DNA of 64,000 nt, taken from the NCBI GenBank assembly GCA_964392175.1, contig CAYMOJ010000004.1, positions 1 through 64,000 on the forward strand, read 5' to 3'. The position numbers were made by a program, and so were the translations under genes. The notes under the pieces are model-generated. The model worked only from the letters and a program-made list of their open reading frames with translations, did no database searches and was not told the DNA's origin. Position 1 is the first letter of the stretch, and every line of letters starts with the position of its first letter. Below are positions 9,017 to 17,683 of this stretch, one piece after another. The DNA is from Firm-04 sp964392175. Its GTDB lineage: Bacteria; Bacillota; Clostridia; Oscillospirales; Ruminococcaceae.

Positions 9017-9939
9017 ATATTTACCAAAGCTTTTCCGCACTTGCAGGGCATACCCCATTGCTGATGTTGGAGCGGTACGCAACGTTGCATCAGCTACAGG
9101 CAAATATTGCAGCAAAGCTGGAATGGTATAATCCCGGTGGTAGTGTGAAGGATCGTGCCGCAGTATATATGCTTCGCGACTTGTTTGCGAGCGGGAAGCT
9201 GCATCGTGGCGATACCGTGATTGAGCCGACTAGTGGCAATACAGGGATTGGTTTGGCAGCTGCGGCAGCGGAGTTCGGCGTGCGTGTGATTCTTACCATG
9301 CCCGATACCATGAGCATGGAACGCCGTCAACTGCTTGCAGCCCGTGGCGCGGAACTTGTTCTTACCGATGGCGCACAGGGCATGGCAGGGGCAATTGCCA
9401 AGGCAGAGGCACTGCATAAGGAAATCAATGGCTCGGTGATTGCAGGACAGTTTGTGAATCCATCCAATCCCCAAGCGCATTATGCATCTACAGGGCCTGA
9501 AATCTGGAAGGATACCGATGGCATTGTTGCCGCTTTTGTGGCAGGCGTGGGTACGGGTGGCACCCTCAGTGGCGTGGGCAGATATCTGAAGGAACAAAAC
9601 TCGCAGGTGCATATCGTTGCGGTGGAGCCGGCAAATTCTGCGGTGCTTTCCGGCAAGGAAAAGGGTGCACATGGTTTGCAGGGCATCGGTGCAGGATTTA
9701 TCCCCGAAACCATGGATACTTCCATTTGCGACAGCGTGATTCCGATTACCGATGAGGAAGCATATACCGCTTGCAGCGATGTGGCAAAGACGGAGGGGAT
9801 CCTCATTGGAATATCCGGTGGCGCAGCATTGTGCGCTGCTGCAAAGCTCGCAAAACGCCCCGAAATGGCAAATAAGCTGATCGTGACGCTGTTCCCTGAC
9901 AGCGGTGAGCATTATTTGTCCATGAACCTGTTTGGATGA
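9013..9939 (+). CDS. cysK: Cysteine synthase A (O-acetylserine sulfhydrylase)
   Basis: A PLP enzyme making L-cysteine from O-acetylserine and sulfide in the cytoplasm. Lys46 in NPGGSVKDRAA is the Schiff-base lysine. EPTSGNTGIGLA is the substrate-binding loop, and GVGTGGTLSGVGRYLKE binds the PLP phosphate. Length 308 is typical. It lies between tRNA-modification genes with ATGA overlaps on both sides. Cysteine supply could feed the sulfur transfer of the upstream TtcA-like enzyme, but this is only suggested by position. Confidence 0.93.
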   Translation: MNIYQSFSALAGHTPLLMLERYATLHQLQANIAAKLEWYNPGGSVKDRAAVYMLRDLFASGKLHRGDTVIEPTSGNTGIGLAAAAAEFGVRVILTMPDTMSMERRQLLAARGAELVLTDGAQGMAGAIAKAEALHKEINGSVIAGQFVNPSNPQAHYASTGPEIWKDTDGIVAAFVAGVGTGGTLSGVGRYLKEQNSQVHIVAVEPANSAVLSGKEKGAHGLQGIGAGFIPETMDTSICDSVIPITDEEAYTACSDVAKTEGILIGISGGAALCAAAKLAKRPEMANKLIVTLFPDSGEHYLSMNLFG

Positions 9940-10661
9940 ACGAGCAGTTTGAACTTTTGCAGGCAGGGCTGTATGTTTGCCGCAGTGATGCCCACAGCTT
10001 CGGCACGGATGCCTTTTTGCTGACAGGCTTTTCAAAATATCGCGCCAAAGACCGCGTCTGCGATTTGGGCACGGGTTGTGGTATTATTCCACTGCTGATG
10101 CAGAGGATTGCACCACCCAAAGAGATCTTTGCGGTGGATATTCAGCCACAAGCCATTGACCAGCTTCGCCTTGCTATGGATAAAAGCGAACGCAGCCTGA
10201 TGATCCACCCTGTTTGTGCAGATTTGAACGATCTGTGGGATGGTGCGCCCGTCGGCGAATTGGATCTGGTGACTTGCAATCCGCCCTATCAATCGCAAGG
10301 TACGGGAATCCTCTCGAATGACCGTGCAAAGCAAATCGCACGGCATGAGGTCGCTTGTACGATTGTCGATATTTGCCGATCTGCGGCAAGGCTTTTGAAA
10401 TATCATGGCAGATTGTGCCTTTGCTGCCGTCCGGAACGGCTCTGCGATGTCATGTGCGCCATGCGTGGGGCAGGAATTGAACCCAAGCGACTGCGGCTGG
10501 TGTGTAAATCTCACGGCAGCGCGCCGTGGCTGTTTTTGATTGAAGGTAAAAAGGGCGCGCAACCCTTTTTACAGATTGAGCAGAATCTCTTTATGCGCAG
10601 CGGAGAAGGCATGACCGCAGAAGCAGCTCAGCTATGCCATTTTGGAGAGGAGTACCTATGA
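9936..10661 (+). CDS. TrmN6-like adenine-N6 methyltransferase
   Basis: A class I SAM-dependent methyltransferase resembling YfiC/TrmN6, which methylates N6 of A37 in tRNA1(Val); Gram-positive relatives are usually annotated this way. The SAM site appears as VCDLGTGCGIIPLLM, and the catalytic NPPY motif in LVTCNPPYQSQGTG, typical of adenine-N6 enzymes. The N-terminal DAHSFGTDAFLLTGF matches the family. It overlaps cysK and rsmI by ATGA and belongs to the same translationally coupled cluster. Confidence 0.85.
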   Translation: MNEQFELLQAGLYVCRSDAHSFGTDAFLLTGFSKYRAKDRVCDLGTGCGIIPLLMQRIAPPKEIFAVDIQPQAIDQLRLAMDKSERSLMIHPVCADLNDLWDGAPVGELDLVTCNPPYQSQGTGILSNDRAKQIARHEVACTIVDICRSAARLLKYHGRLCLCCRPERLCDVMCAMRGAGIEPKRLRLVCKSHGSAPWLFLIEGKKGAQPFLQIEQNLFMRSGEGMTAEAAQLCHFGEEYL

Positions 10662-11500
10662 GTGGCGTTTTGTATGTTGTGGGTACGCCCATCGGCAACC
10701 TTGGAGATGTGACACCACGACAGCTTGAGATCTTAGCATCCGTGGCGGTGATTGCCGCCGAGGATACTCGCGTGACACGAAAGCTTTTGACCCACTTTGA
10801 TATCCACACGCCCCTCGTCAGTTATCATGAGCATAGTACACAATCTGTGCTGGATGCACTCATCGCAAGGCTCGTTGCAGGTGAAAACATTGCAGTTGTT
10901 ACCGATGCAGGAATGCCCTGTATCTCTGACCCCGGTGCGAAGCTTGTGATACAGGCACAGATGCAGCAGCTTGCCATACAGGTGGTGCCGGGGCCTAGTG
11001 CGGTGATCTCTGCATTGGCTGTCTCGGGGCAGGATACCACAAGGTTTTGCTTTGAGGGTTTCCTTTCTGTGAACAAAAAACAGCGTCATGCACATCTTTC
11101 CATGCTGAAAAATGAAACGCGCACGATGATCTTCTACGAAGCACCTCATAAGCTGCTTAATACATTAAAAGATATGGCAACAGTGTTCGGTGGCACACGC
11201 TCTGTTTCGCTGTGCAGAGAATTGACCAAGCTGCACGAGGAGGTTGTGAAAACAACCTTCGCGGATGCCCTTTCCCATTACGAAGCCGAAACGCCCAGAG
11301 GGGAATTTGTGCTGGTGGTGGCTGGAAATGCAACACAGGAGACGAGTGGGCAAATCTCCGTGGAAGCTGCCATATCTCTTGTGCGTGCGCAAGTAGCACA
11401 GGGGATGCGTGCCACAGATGCCTGCCGTGAGATCGCGGCTGAAACAGGAATATCCAAGCGCGAGCTGTATCGAAAATTCGTGGACGAATCAGAAGCATAA
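10658..11500 (+). CDS. rsmI: 16S rRNA (cytidine1402-2'-O)-methyltransferase
   Basis: RsmI methylates the ribose of C1402 in the decoding centre. The protein begins MSGVLYVVGTPIGNLGDVTP, the diagnostic tetrapyrrole-methylase-like N-terminus. EDTRVTRKLL, SDAGMPCISDPG-like (here TDAGMPCISDPG) and VPGPSAVISALAVSG follow. A C-terminal helix-turn segment (TGISKRELYRKFVDE) completes the usual 280 residues. GGAGAGGAG lies six bases upstream of this ATG, which overlaps the preceding stop as ATGA. Confidence 0.95.
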   Translation: MSGVLYVVGTPIGNLGDVTPRQLEILASVAVIAAEDTRVTRKLLTHFDIHTPLVSYHEHSTQSVLDALIARLVAGENIAVVTDAGMPCISDPGAKLVIQAQMQQLAIQVVPGPSAVISALAVSGQDTTRFCFEGFLSVNKKQRHAHLSMLKNETRTMIFYEAPHKLLNTLKDMATVFGGTRSVSLCRELTKLHEEVVKTTFADALSHYEAETPRGEFVLVVAGNATQETSGQISVEAAISLVRAQVAQGMRATDACREIAAETGISKRELYRKFVDESEA

Positions 11501-11530
11501 ACGAATCTTGCCCGATGAGGAGGCAGTGTA

Positions 11531-12988
11531 TTGACAATGTGGGATTTTATCAAACGCTGCACCGGCTTTTTGTTTGGGCTGTGTTGTATGTGCCATCTGC
11601 TGATCCTGCCGATGACATCATGTGCGGATGTCGATGCACGGATGGTATCGGAGTGTGCAGAGCTTGCAACCGCTTTGTATGAACGAGAGCCTTACATTCA
11701 AATGCAAGCTGCCCTTGCGGATTCAATGCTGCAAGAGGTGCTATGTGCCTATCCACTTCTGGCTTATACCTTTGAGGGCTATGAAGGCTCTATCCGCAAT
11801 GATGTCATCACCATGACCATGGACTACCGCGATGACCCGTTGCTGCCCGTACAGTATGTCGATTCCGAAGAAGCCTTTGTCGAGGTCGTTACGCAGGCGG
11901 CTGTTGCAAGCACGGAGGAAATTCATATCACGATGCCGAATACCATGAGCAATGCGGATTTTGGTAGCCTGATCAATGCTGTGTTCACGCATTCCGTGCT
12001 GGCACGCACGATGCTGGATTCCTTCCGATGGGAGATTTGGACGAACAGCTATACCGATATTTCTTATATGTTCCTGAACATATCATACAGCGTTGAGCGC
12101 GAGCAGCTCATTGGCTATAAGCAGCTGGCGGAGCAGGCGGCCATTCGTCTTGCGAGTTCGCTGTTTTTTGAGGACGCTGACGATGTGGTGATTGCATTGC
12201 TCGCCCATGATGGTCTTGTCCGATGCTGTTCCTACAGCCAGGAGGGCAACCACGAGGAGAATCATTCGGTGTATGGCGCGTTGTGCAATCATGCTGCGGT
12301 GTGCGAGGGCTACGCGGAGGCTTATCAGCTGCTGATGAATATTGGTGGTGTTGCCTCTTACTATGTAGAAGGCGAAGCCGGAGAGCCGCACGCGTGGAAT
12401 CTTTTGTATATTGACGGCTCGTATTATCATGTGGATACTACGTGGGACGACCCCGTTTCTGATGACGGCGTTTCTCACTTGAAGCATGATTATTTCCTAC
12501 TGAGTGATGCGGAAATCGCACAAACCCATACATGGGAGTATGCGGCGTATCCCGTTGCCGATGCCGCCCTTTGGGATGCACTATCTGCCAAAGAGCAGCT
12601 TGCGAAGAACAGCGGTGAACGCTGGTTTACAGTGGAATATATCCCCCAATGCGATGATGCAGCTTTGCAGGCGTACGCACAGCAAATGGCAGAACTGCTG
12701 CAACAGCAGAAGCCACCTGCGACCGTGGCACAGACCGCAACGGAATCGGAAACGACACAATATCCTGCAAGTTTACAGCAGGATACTTCCGCTTCTGATA
12801 CCGAACAGTTGACCACTTCGACTGCTCCTCGGACAGATCCTGCCACCGAAAAAAACACATCTGCTGCCATAACCACTACCACCACCGCAGTGCAGCATCA
12901 AGGCGTATCCAGGGGGGCAATGTATCTGATATGGGGCGTTTTGATTACGCTTGTGTTGGGGATTCTGTATGCAAAATTCATTTATTGA
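11531..12988 (+). CDS. Exported transglutaminase-like protein with C-terminal anchor
   Basis: A cysteine-protease-fold protein of unknown substrate. The N-terminal hydrophobic segment ends LPMTSC (Cys31), which could be a lipobox. A transglutaminase core spans about residues 200-330, with Cys258 in AAVCEGYAEAYQ, His287 in EPHAWNLLYI and Asp302 in YHVDTTWDDP forming the likely triad. A Gln/Thr/Ser-rich linker (about 390-460) and a membrane segment, YLIWGVLITLVLGILYAKF, finish it. AGGAGG lies seven bases before TTG 11531 and 13 before ATG 11537, so I prefer TTG. It follows rsmI by 30 bases and may be read from the same operon. Confidence 0.8.
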   Translation: MTMWDFIKRCTGFLFGLCCMCHLLILPMTSCADVDARMVSECAELATALYEREPYIQMQAALADSMLQEVLCAYPLLAYTFEGYEGSIRNDVITMTMDYRDDPLLPVQYVDSEEAFVEVVTQAAVASTEEIHITMPNTMSNADFGSLINAVFTHSVLARTMLDSFRWEIWTNSYTDISYMFLNISYSVEREQLIGYKQLAEQAAIRLASSLFFEDADDVVIALLAHDGLVRCCSYSQEGNHEENHSVYGALCNHAAVCEGYAEAYQLLMNIGGVASYYVEGEAGEPHAWNLLYIDGSYYHVDTTWDDPVSDDGVSHLKHDYFLLSDAEIAQTHTWEYAAYPVADAALWDALSAKEQLAKNSGERWFTVEYIPQCDDAALQAYAQQMAELLQQQKPPATVAQTATESETTQYPASLQQDTSASDTEQLTTSTAPRTDPATEKNTSAAITTTTTAVQHQGVSRGAMYLIWGVLITLVLGILYAKFIY

Positions 12989-13024
12989 TGAGAAAACAAG
13001 CTTTTTTGCATGATCAACAGTAGC

Positions 13025-13103
13025 AAAACCACTGCTTTTGCATATGATAAGGCGATCCGTGACGTGGTTCGCGGAAAATTCATATGGAAAGCGGTGGTTT
13101 TTT
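13025..13103 (+). terminator. Long terminator-like hairpin abutting the ATPase start
   Basis: Bases 13025-13046 pair with 13081-13101 over about 20 positions (AAAACCAC, GCTTT and CATATG arms), with one wobble and a small bulge. Six T occupy 13098-13103, directly before the ATG at 13104. It would end the transcript from the transglutaminase gene, and it also buries the region where the next ribosome site should be. Confidence 0.65.
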
Positions 13104-14180
13104 ATGGGCAGCAGATATTTTCTTGGTGGGGCATCACCCGATGGATTTGTATCTGATTTTGCACGGGAACAGAAGGGAAAATATGGTATTTTGCTCAAGG
13201 GCGGGCCGGGCACTGGAAAATCTACCTTGATGCGTACTGTGGCATCGGTGTTTGCCGATGAAGACATCACGGTGTATCATTGCGCCTCTGATGCGCGCTC
13301 ACTGGATGCGGTGGTACTGGAGGAGCGTGGGGTATTTATCACCGATGCGACTGCTCCGCATGAGATGAGTACACCGCTGCCGTATGTGACAGGAGAACTG
13401 GTCGATATGGCACAGGCACTGGATCCACTCACACTTGCGCCAAGGGCAGAGGCTGTGAAACGACTTTCAGACGAAAACATTGCGATGCATCAACAGTGTA
13501 GAAGTGTTCTGGGCGCGTTGTCTGCAATGCAGTCAGTATCATATGAAATTGGGCTACAGGCGTTGCAGCAGGAGAAACTTGAAGCCTTTGCCAAACGGCT
13601 CAGCAAACGACTGATACCCAAAACCATCCAGCGAAAAGGGCACCCCGCGCAGCTTTGCTACCGCCAGTGCAGTGCGCTCACACCACAGGGAGAGCTGTTG
13701 TTTTTGCCGGATGATTATGGTGTCGTACTGCTGCAAGACTCCCACCATGTCGCAGCCTGCAAACTCATTGCTGCATTGGCTTCCATTTTGTTACAAGCCG
13801 GTGTATCATCGATTGCAAGCCGTTGCCTGACCTTGCCACAAAAGCAGCCTGTTCACTTAATCATCCCTTCGTGTAAGCTTGCCGTTCTCAGTGCACATAT
13901 GCTTAGCGAGAAGCTTCCTGCACCTTTGACGGAAATCTCCCTGAAGCGTTTCTACAATACAGAAATCCTGCGTAATCGTCGCAGCCTTCATCGTTTTGCA
14001 GATAAGAATGCCGCGTTGTTGAGAGCCCGTGCGGTGGCAACTTTGCAGGATGCCCTTACCATTCACGATGCTTTGGAGCAACACTATATTGCGGCTTTGC
14101 AGCGAGATATGCTTGATGACATTGCTGTGACGGTTTGCAATACCATTCGCAAACGTTTTCCAAAAGAGTACAAAATGTAA
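13104..14180 (+). CDS. P-loop ATPase of unknown role (PRK06851-like)
   Basis: The 358-residue protein has MGSRYFLGGASPDGFVSDFA followed by LLKGGPGTGKSTLMRTVAS, a Walker A motif at about residues 33-40. This layout resembles a family of Firmicute ATPases of unknown function (PRK06851 from memory). The second half, which often holds another nucleotide site in that family, shows no clear Walker A here. There is no signal peptide. The start is uncertain: in-frame TTG 13038 and ATG 13043 lie inside the hairpin and would add non-conserved residues. No normal ribosome site precedes ATG 13104. Confidence 0.72.
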   Translation: MGSRYFLGGASPDGFVSDFAREQKGKYGILLKGGPGTGKSTLMRTVASVFADEDITVYHCASDARSLDAVVLEERGVFITDATAPHEMSTPLPYVTGELVDMAQALDPLTLAPRAEAVKRLSDENIAMHQQCRSVLGALSAMQSVSYEIGLQALQQEKLEAFAKRLSKRLIPKTIQRKGHPAQLCYRQCSALTPQGELLFLPDDYGVVLLQDSHHVAACKLIAALASILLQAGVSSIASRCLTLPQKQPVHLIIPSCKLAVLSAHMLSEKLPAPLTEISLKRFYNTEILRNRRSLHRFADKNAALLRARAVATLQDALTIHDALEQHYIAALQRDMLDDIAVTVCNTIRKRFPKEYKM

Positions 14181-14200
14181 GCTTCATAGCACAAAAAGCA

Positions 14201-14230
14201 TTGACAAAGCACCTGATGATATGATATAAT
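14201..14230 (+). promoter_or_regulatory. SigA-type promoter of the dockerin protein
   Basis: Consensus TTGACA and TATAAT are separated by 18 bases. The leader of about 65 bases ends in GGGAGGAA before the start codon. Confidence 0.85.
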
Positions 14231-14302
14231 ATTTCTACAGTTTTATACAGACTGTAAAAACGCAGAAGCGCATATCCGTGCGCGACCAGGGAGGAATTTC
14301 AA

Positions 14303-17020
14303 ATGAGGTTATCACGGCGCGTCTCCGCATTGCTGGCAGCAGGAATTATGCTGGTTTCGGCAGTGCCCCTTGTGGATCACAGTACAACGGCATCCGCAGA
14401 GGTTACGTATTTGGCAAGAGATCCCTTTTTCAACTACAATAGTGGCTACAATTATTATGAATCCGAACATTTCCAGTTTATTTGGGGCAATAGTGGTGAT
14501 GCAAGCTCTGTCACGCAGGATTTTATTCAAACCAATGCTGCCAATCTGGAGGAGTGCTGGGACATCTTTATGAACGATCTTGGCATGGAGCCACCCTCGC
14601 AGTCAGTCAATCTCAGCTTGCGCGATGGCAACCACTATAAGACCAATCTCTACATTTCCGGCACGGGGCTTTCCGGTATGACAGATGACTGGGCGTATAT
14701 GTCCTACGATAATCAAGGCTATGCGTACCTCTTTTGCTGCGTAGGTGCCATGCAAGCAAACCCACCCTCATGGGTGCTGCCGCATGAGTTTGGTCACGCC
14801 GTCACCGCGCATCAGCTGGGCTGGAACAACAATAAATATTCCTACGCATGGTGGGAGAGCATGGGCAACTGGTTCCGTGAGCAGTGGCTCTATGCCGTTT
14901 CGGAAAAGTACGGCTTTACCAATGATCAGTATCAGGGCTATGGTACGGATTTCTTTGAAACCTACCTGAAGAATATGTGCTTTACTTCTCCTCTTGGTAG
15001 AGATTACTACGCTGCATGGCCATTTTTACAGTATCTCACCGAGAATCCCGATAATTTGGATGGCTATGGGTCGTATTTTGTTCGTACCATGTTGCAGAAT
15101 GGGCAAGACGATGAGTATCCCTATGCCATGATTGAACGACTTGCGGATGCCCCCCTGAATGATACTTTGGGGCACTATGCAAAGCGACTTGCCACACTGG
15201 ATTTTGCACATCAGGATGCCTACCGTAAGCGTCTGGATCTGTTGCTTTCTCAGGGTGAGTGGAATTGGCAGCAGATCTATACCATGCTGGAACTTGTGGA
15301 TGGAACTGCGAATACCTATTCTGTACCCACCGAGCGTGCCCCGCAGGAGGCGGGCGTGAATATCTGCCCTTTGGAGATCACCGGAGATACCATCACAGTG
15401 ACCTTCCACGGAATGTCTGACCTGAGCGGTGCAGATTGGCGTGCTTGTATCGTCATTGAGGACGCAAACCGCCAGTCATATTATTCCGATTTGTTTGCAG
15501 ATGGCGAAACCGCAAGCCTGACCGTGCCTGCCAACGCAACGGCTGCATATCTGACAGTGGTTGCAACGCCTGATGAATCATTGTGGTCTCCATGCGGTTT
15601 GACATGGCATACCGATGATTCGGAGTTCAATGAGCAGAATCACCCCTTTACCGAAAAGTATCGCTACCCCTATCAGGTCACCATGGAAGGCGCAGGAATC
15701 CAATCTCGCCCGATGAGCAACACATGGGGCGCAGCACACAGCAATGGCGGCGGTTTTGTAGCATCTACTGCCAAGGTGGATGCCAGCGTATATGTCGGCC
15801 CGAATGCTTGCGTGCTGGGTAATGCAACCGTTACCGGCAATGCTGTGATTGATGGGTATGCCATCATTGCGGAGAGTGCGAATATTTCCGGCAATGCCTA
15901 TGTGGGCGATTACGCAATGGTCATGGGCAATGCTACCGTTACCGATAACGCAAAAGTCCTTGAGAGTGCTTGTATCTACGGCAATTATCGCATCTCCGGT
16001 GAAGCGGTGGCAAAGGGCTTGGCATTTTGTATGGCGGATGGTCAGCTTTCGGGGCAGGGGATTGTCGATGGCGACTACTATGACGATGGCGGGAATACCA
16101 TCAGTGCAGGTACCTGCTATGGTTGGTGGGATACGCAAACCTATTGTAGCAATCGCCCTTATACGGATGGTCTGTATCTTGCCTATGATTTTGATACCGA
16201 CAGCAGCCATATCGCTACGGAACGCTACAATAGTACCTATGCCTACAATATGGGTGCGACATGGGAAGCGCAGCGTACCGGCGCAACCGGCGTGCTGACA
16301 TTGGATGGCGTGGATGATGCTCTGGATGTGGATGCAGCCATTGCTGCATTTGATAATGTCAACCTGCAATTTAGCACCCTTTGGCGCGGTGGCGCTGATA
16401 ATCAGAAGCTGTTCTATTTTGGTGATACAAGCCGCTATTGCTACTTTACCCCCCGCAACAGCAATGGTGTGGCAGCCTTGGTGTATAACCGCGGCGATGG
16501 CGATGTGATCGTTGCAGCCGATACCGCACTGGGGCTTGGACAGTGGACGCTGGTGAGTGTGAATATTGAAGACGGTAAACTGAATTTGCAGATCAATAAT
16601 GGCAATATATTCTCCTCCGATGCAAACGGCTATGATTTGTTCAGTGTGATGGATCTTTCCTCACCGGTCAATGCAACCGTCAGTATGGTGGGCGCAGGTG
16701 TAAATGGTGATTTCTACAATGGCTCTGTGGATTTCTTCCGCGTTTATCACAAGAATACCTACCAGGAAGTGATTGACTACGGGAAAAGCGAGAGTATCAC
16801 TGAGCAGCCTGTTACGAAGCTGCGCGGTGATGTCAACTGCGATGGCTATGTGAAGGTCGATGATGTCATACTCCTCAATCGTTATCTCTCCGAGGATGTG
16901 GCGGCAGTGATCACCGCACAGGGTATGATCAATGCGGAAATGAATGATGACGATATCGTCGATCACAAGGATGCAACCGCAATTCTGCGTGTGCTCGCCG
17001 CTCTTGACGAATCCACCTAA
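14303..17020 (+). CDS. Exported DUF6055-like metallopeptidase with beta-helix, LamG and dockerin
   Basis: A large secreted multidomain protein. Residues 1-32 are a signal peptide. A DUF6055-like domain starts with YYESEHFQFIWGNSGD and holds HEFGH at 161-165, with Glu185 in WWESMGNW as a possible third zinc ligand, so it is probably a metallopeptidase. A left-handed beta-helix of hexapeptide repeats (VYVGPNACVLGNATVTGNA) spans about 490-580, and a concanavalin/LamG-like domain about 640-810. A dockerin closes the protein: GDVNCDGYVKVDDVILLNRYL has a full calcium loop, and the second loop (MNDDDIVDHKDA) looks weaker. The dockerin implies attachment to a cohesin scaffold, so the substrate is probably a plant-wall or host glycoprotein. 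Confidence 0.85.
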   Translation: MRLSRRVSALLAAGIMLVSAVPLVDHSTTASAEVTYLARDPFFNYNSGYNYYESEHFQFIWGNSGDASSVTQDFIQTNAANLEECWDIFMNDLGMEPPSQSVNLSLRDGNHYKTNLYISGTGLSGMTDDWAYMSYDNQGYAYLFCCVGAMQANPPSWVLPHEFGHAVTAHQLGWNNNKYSYAWWESMGNWFREQWLYAVSEKYGFTNDQYQGYGTDFFETYLKNMCFTSPLGRDYYAAWPFLQYLTENPDNLDGYGSYFVRTMLQNGQDDEYPYAMIERLADAPLNDTLGHYAKRLATLDFAHQDAYRKRLDLLLSQGEWNWQQIYTMLELVDGTANTYSVPTERAPQEAGVNICPLEITGDTITVTFHGMSDLSGADWRACIVIEDANRQSYYSDLFADGETASLTVPANATAAYLTVVATPDESLWSPCGLTWHTDDSEFNEQNHPFTEKYRYPYQVTMEGAGIQSRPMSNTWGAAHSNGGGFVASTAKVDASVYVGPNACVLGNATVTGNAVIDGYAIIAESANISGNAYVGDYAMVMGNATVTDNAKVLESACIYGNYRISGEAVAKGLAFCMADGQLSGQGIVDGDYYDDGGNTISAGTCYGWWDTQTYCSNRPYTDGLYLAYDFDTDSSHIATERYNSTYAYNMGATWEAQRTGATGVLTLDGVDDALDVDAAIAAFDNVNLQFSTLWRGGADNQKLFYFGDTSRYCYFTPRNSNGVAALVYNRGDGDVIVAADTALGLGQWTLVSVNIEDGKLNLQINNGNIFSSDANGYDLFSVMDLSSPVNATVSMVGAGVNGDFYNGSVDFFRVYHKNTYQEVIDYGKSESITEQPVTKLRGDVNCDGYVKVDDVILLNRYLSEDVAAVITAQGMINAEMNDDDIVDHKDATAILRVLAALDEST

Positions 17021-17032
17021 CCATGATATAAT
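17004..17032 (+). promoter_or_regulatory. SigA-type promoter of the barnase-barstar pair
   Basis: TTGACG, a 17-base spacer and TATAAT overlap the 3' end of the dockerin gene. The predicted start of transcription (about 17038-17040) falls inside the 5' arm of the adjoining terminator hairpin. Confidence 0.7.
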
Positions 17033-17033
17033 G

Positions 17034-17070
17034 ACAGGGAGGCGTGTTTTGCGCTTCCCTGTTATTTTTT
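17034..17070 (+). terminator. Terminator of the dockerin gene
   Basis: ACAGGGAGGCG pairs with CGCTTCCCTGT (11 base pairs, loop TGTTTTG), followed by TTATTTTTT. It begins 13 bases after the stop codon. Confidence 0.85.
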
Positions 17071-17088
17071 ATGAAGGAGATTTTGCTC

Positions 17089-17673
17089 ATGAACAAGATG
17101 CTTCGGCGCGCGCTTTCGGTTTTGTTGACGGGTGTTCTGCTGCTTGTTTGCGGTTGCGATGCACAGACCATTGAAAGTAGCCTCTACCGTGAAAATAGCA
17201 CCTCGCAAACGACAACAACATCCACATCCACCACTACCGAGGAATTTGCCACAACAACGACCTCTGCCACTACCACTGAAAGAACCGCAATCAACATTGA
17301 AACCACCGAGCCATTGCTCATCAACCCCGAAGGTAGCTACACCACGAAGGAAGATGTCTCACTGTATCTGTATACTTATGGCACGCTGCCACAGAATTTC
17401 ATCACCAAACAAGAGGCGCAGGCACTTGGCTGGGAGGGTGGTTCGCTCAACCCCTATGCCTCCGGTTGCTGCATCGGCGGCAGCTATTTTGGCAATTATG
17501 AGGGGCTGCTGCCCGAAAAAAGCGGCAGAAGCTATTACGAGTGCGATATCGATACCATGAATCAAAGCAGTCGCGGTGCCAAGCGAATCGTGTATTCCAA
17601 CGATGGCCTGATTTACTACACCGATGACCACTACCAAACCTTTACGTTGCTGTACGGCAACCCCGAAAGCTGA
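17089..17673 (+). CDS. Lipoprotein barnase-family ribonuclease
   Basis: A predicted guanyl-preferring endoribonuclease tethered outside the cell. Residues 1-23 form a lipoprotein signal ending VCGC, with Cys23 as the lipidation site. A Thr-rich linker covers about 38-68. The barnase domain runs from about 84 to 190 (YGTLPQNFITKQEAQALGW). All catalytic positions of Bacillus barnase are present: Lys107 (K27), Glu151 (E73), Arg162 (R83), Arg166 (R87) and His181 (H102) in DDHYQTF. Barnase Arg59, a guanine and barstar contact, is Tyr137 here; Glu60 is kept as Glu138. ATG 17089 follows GAAGGAG. The barstar gene starts ten bases after the stop. It may serve in competition, nutrient RNA use or defence. 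Confidence 0.88.
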   Translation: MNKMLRRALSVLLTGVLLLVCGCDAQTIESSLYRENSTSQTTTTSTSTTTEEFATTTTSATTTERTAINIETTEPLLINPEGSYTTKEDVSLYLYTYGTLPQNFITKQEAQALGWEGGSLNPYASGCCIGGSYFGNYEGLLPEKSGRSYYECDIDTMNQSSRGAKRIVYSNDGLIYYTDDHYQTFTLLYGNPES

Positions 17674-17683
17674 GGTGTCCGCA

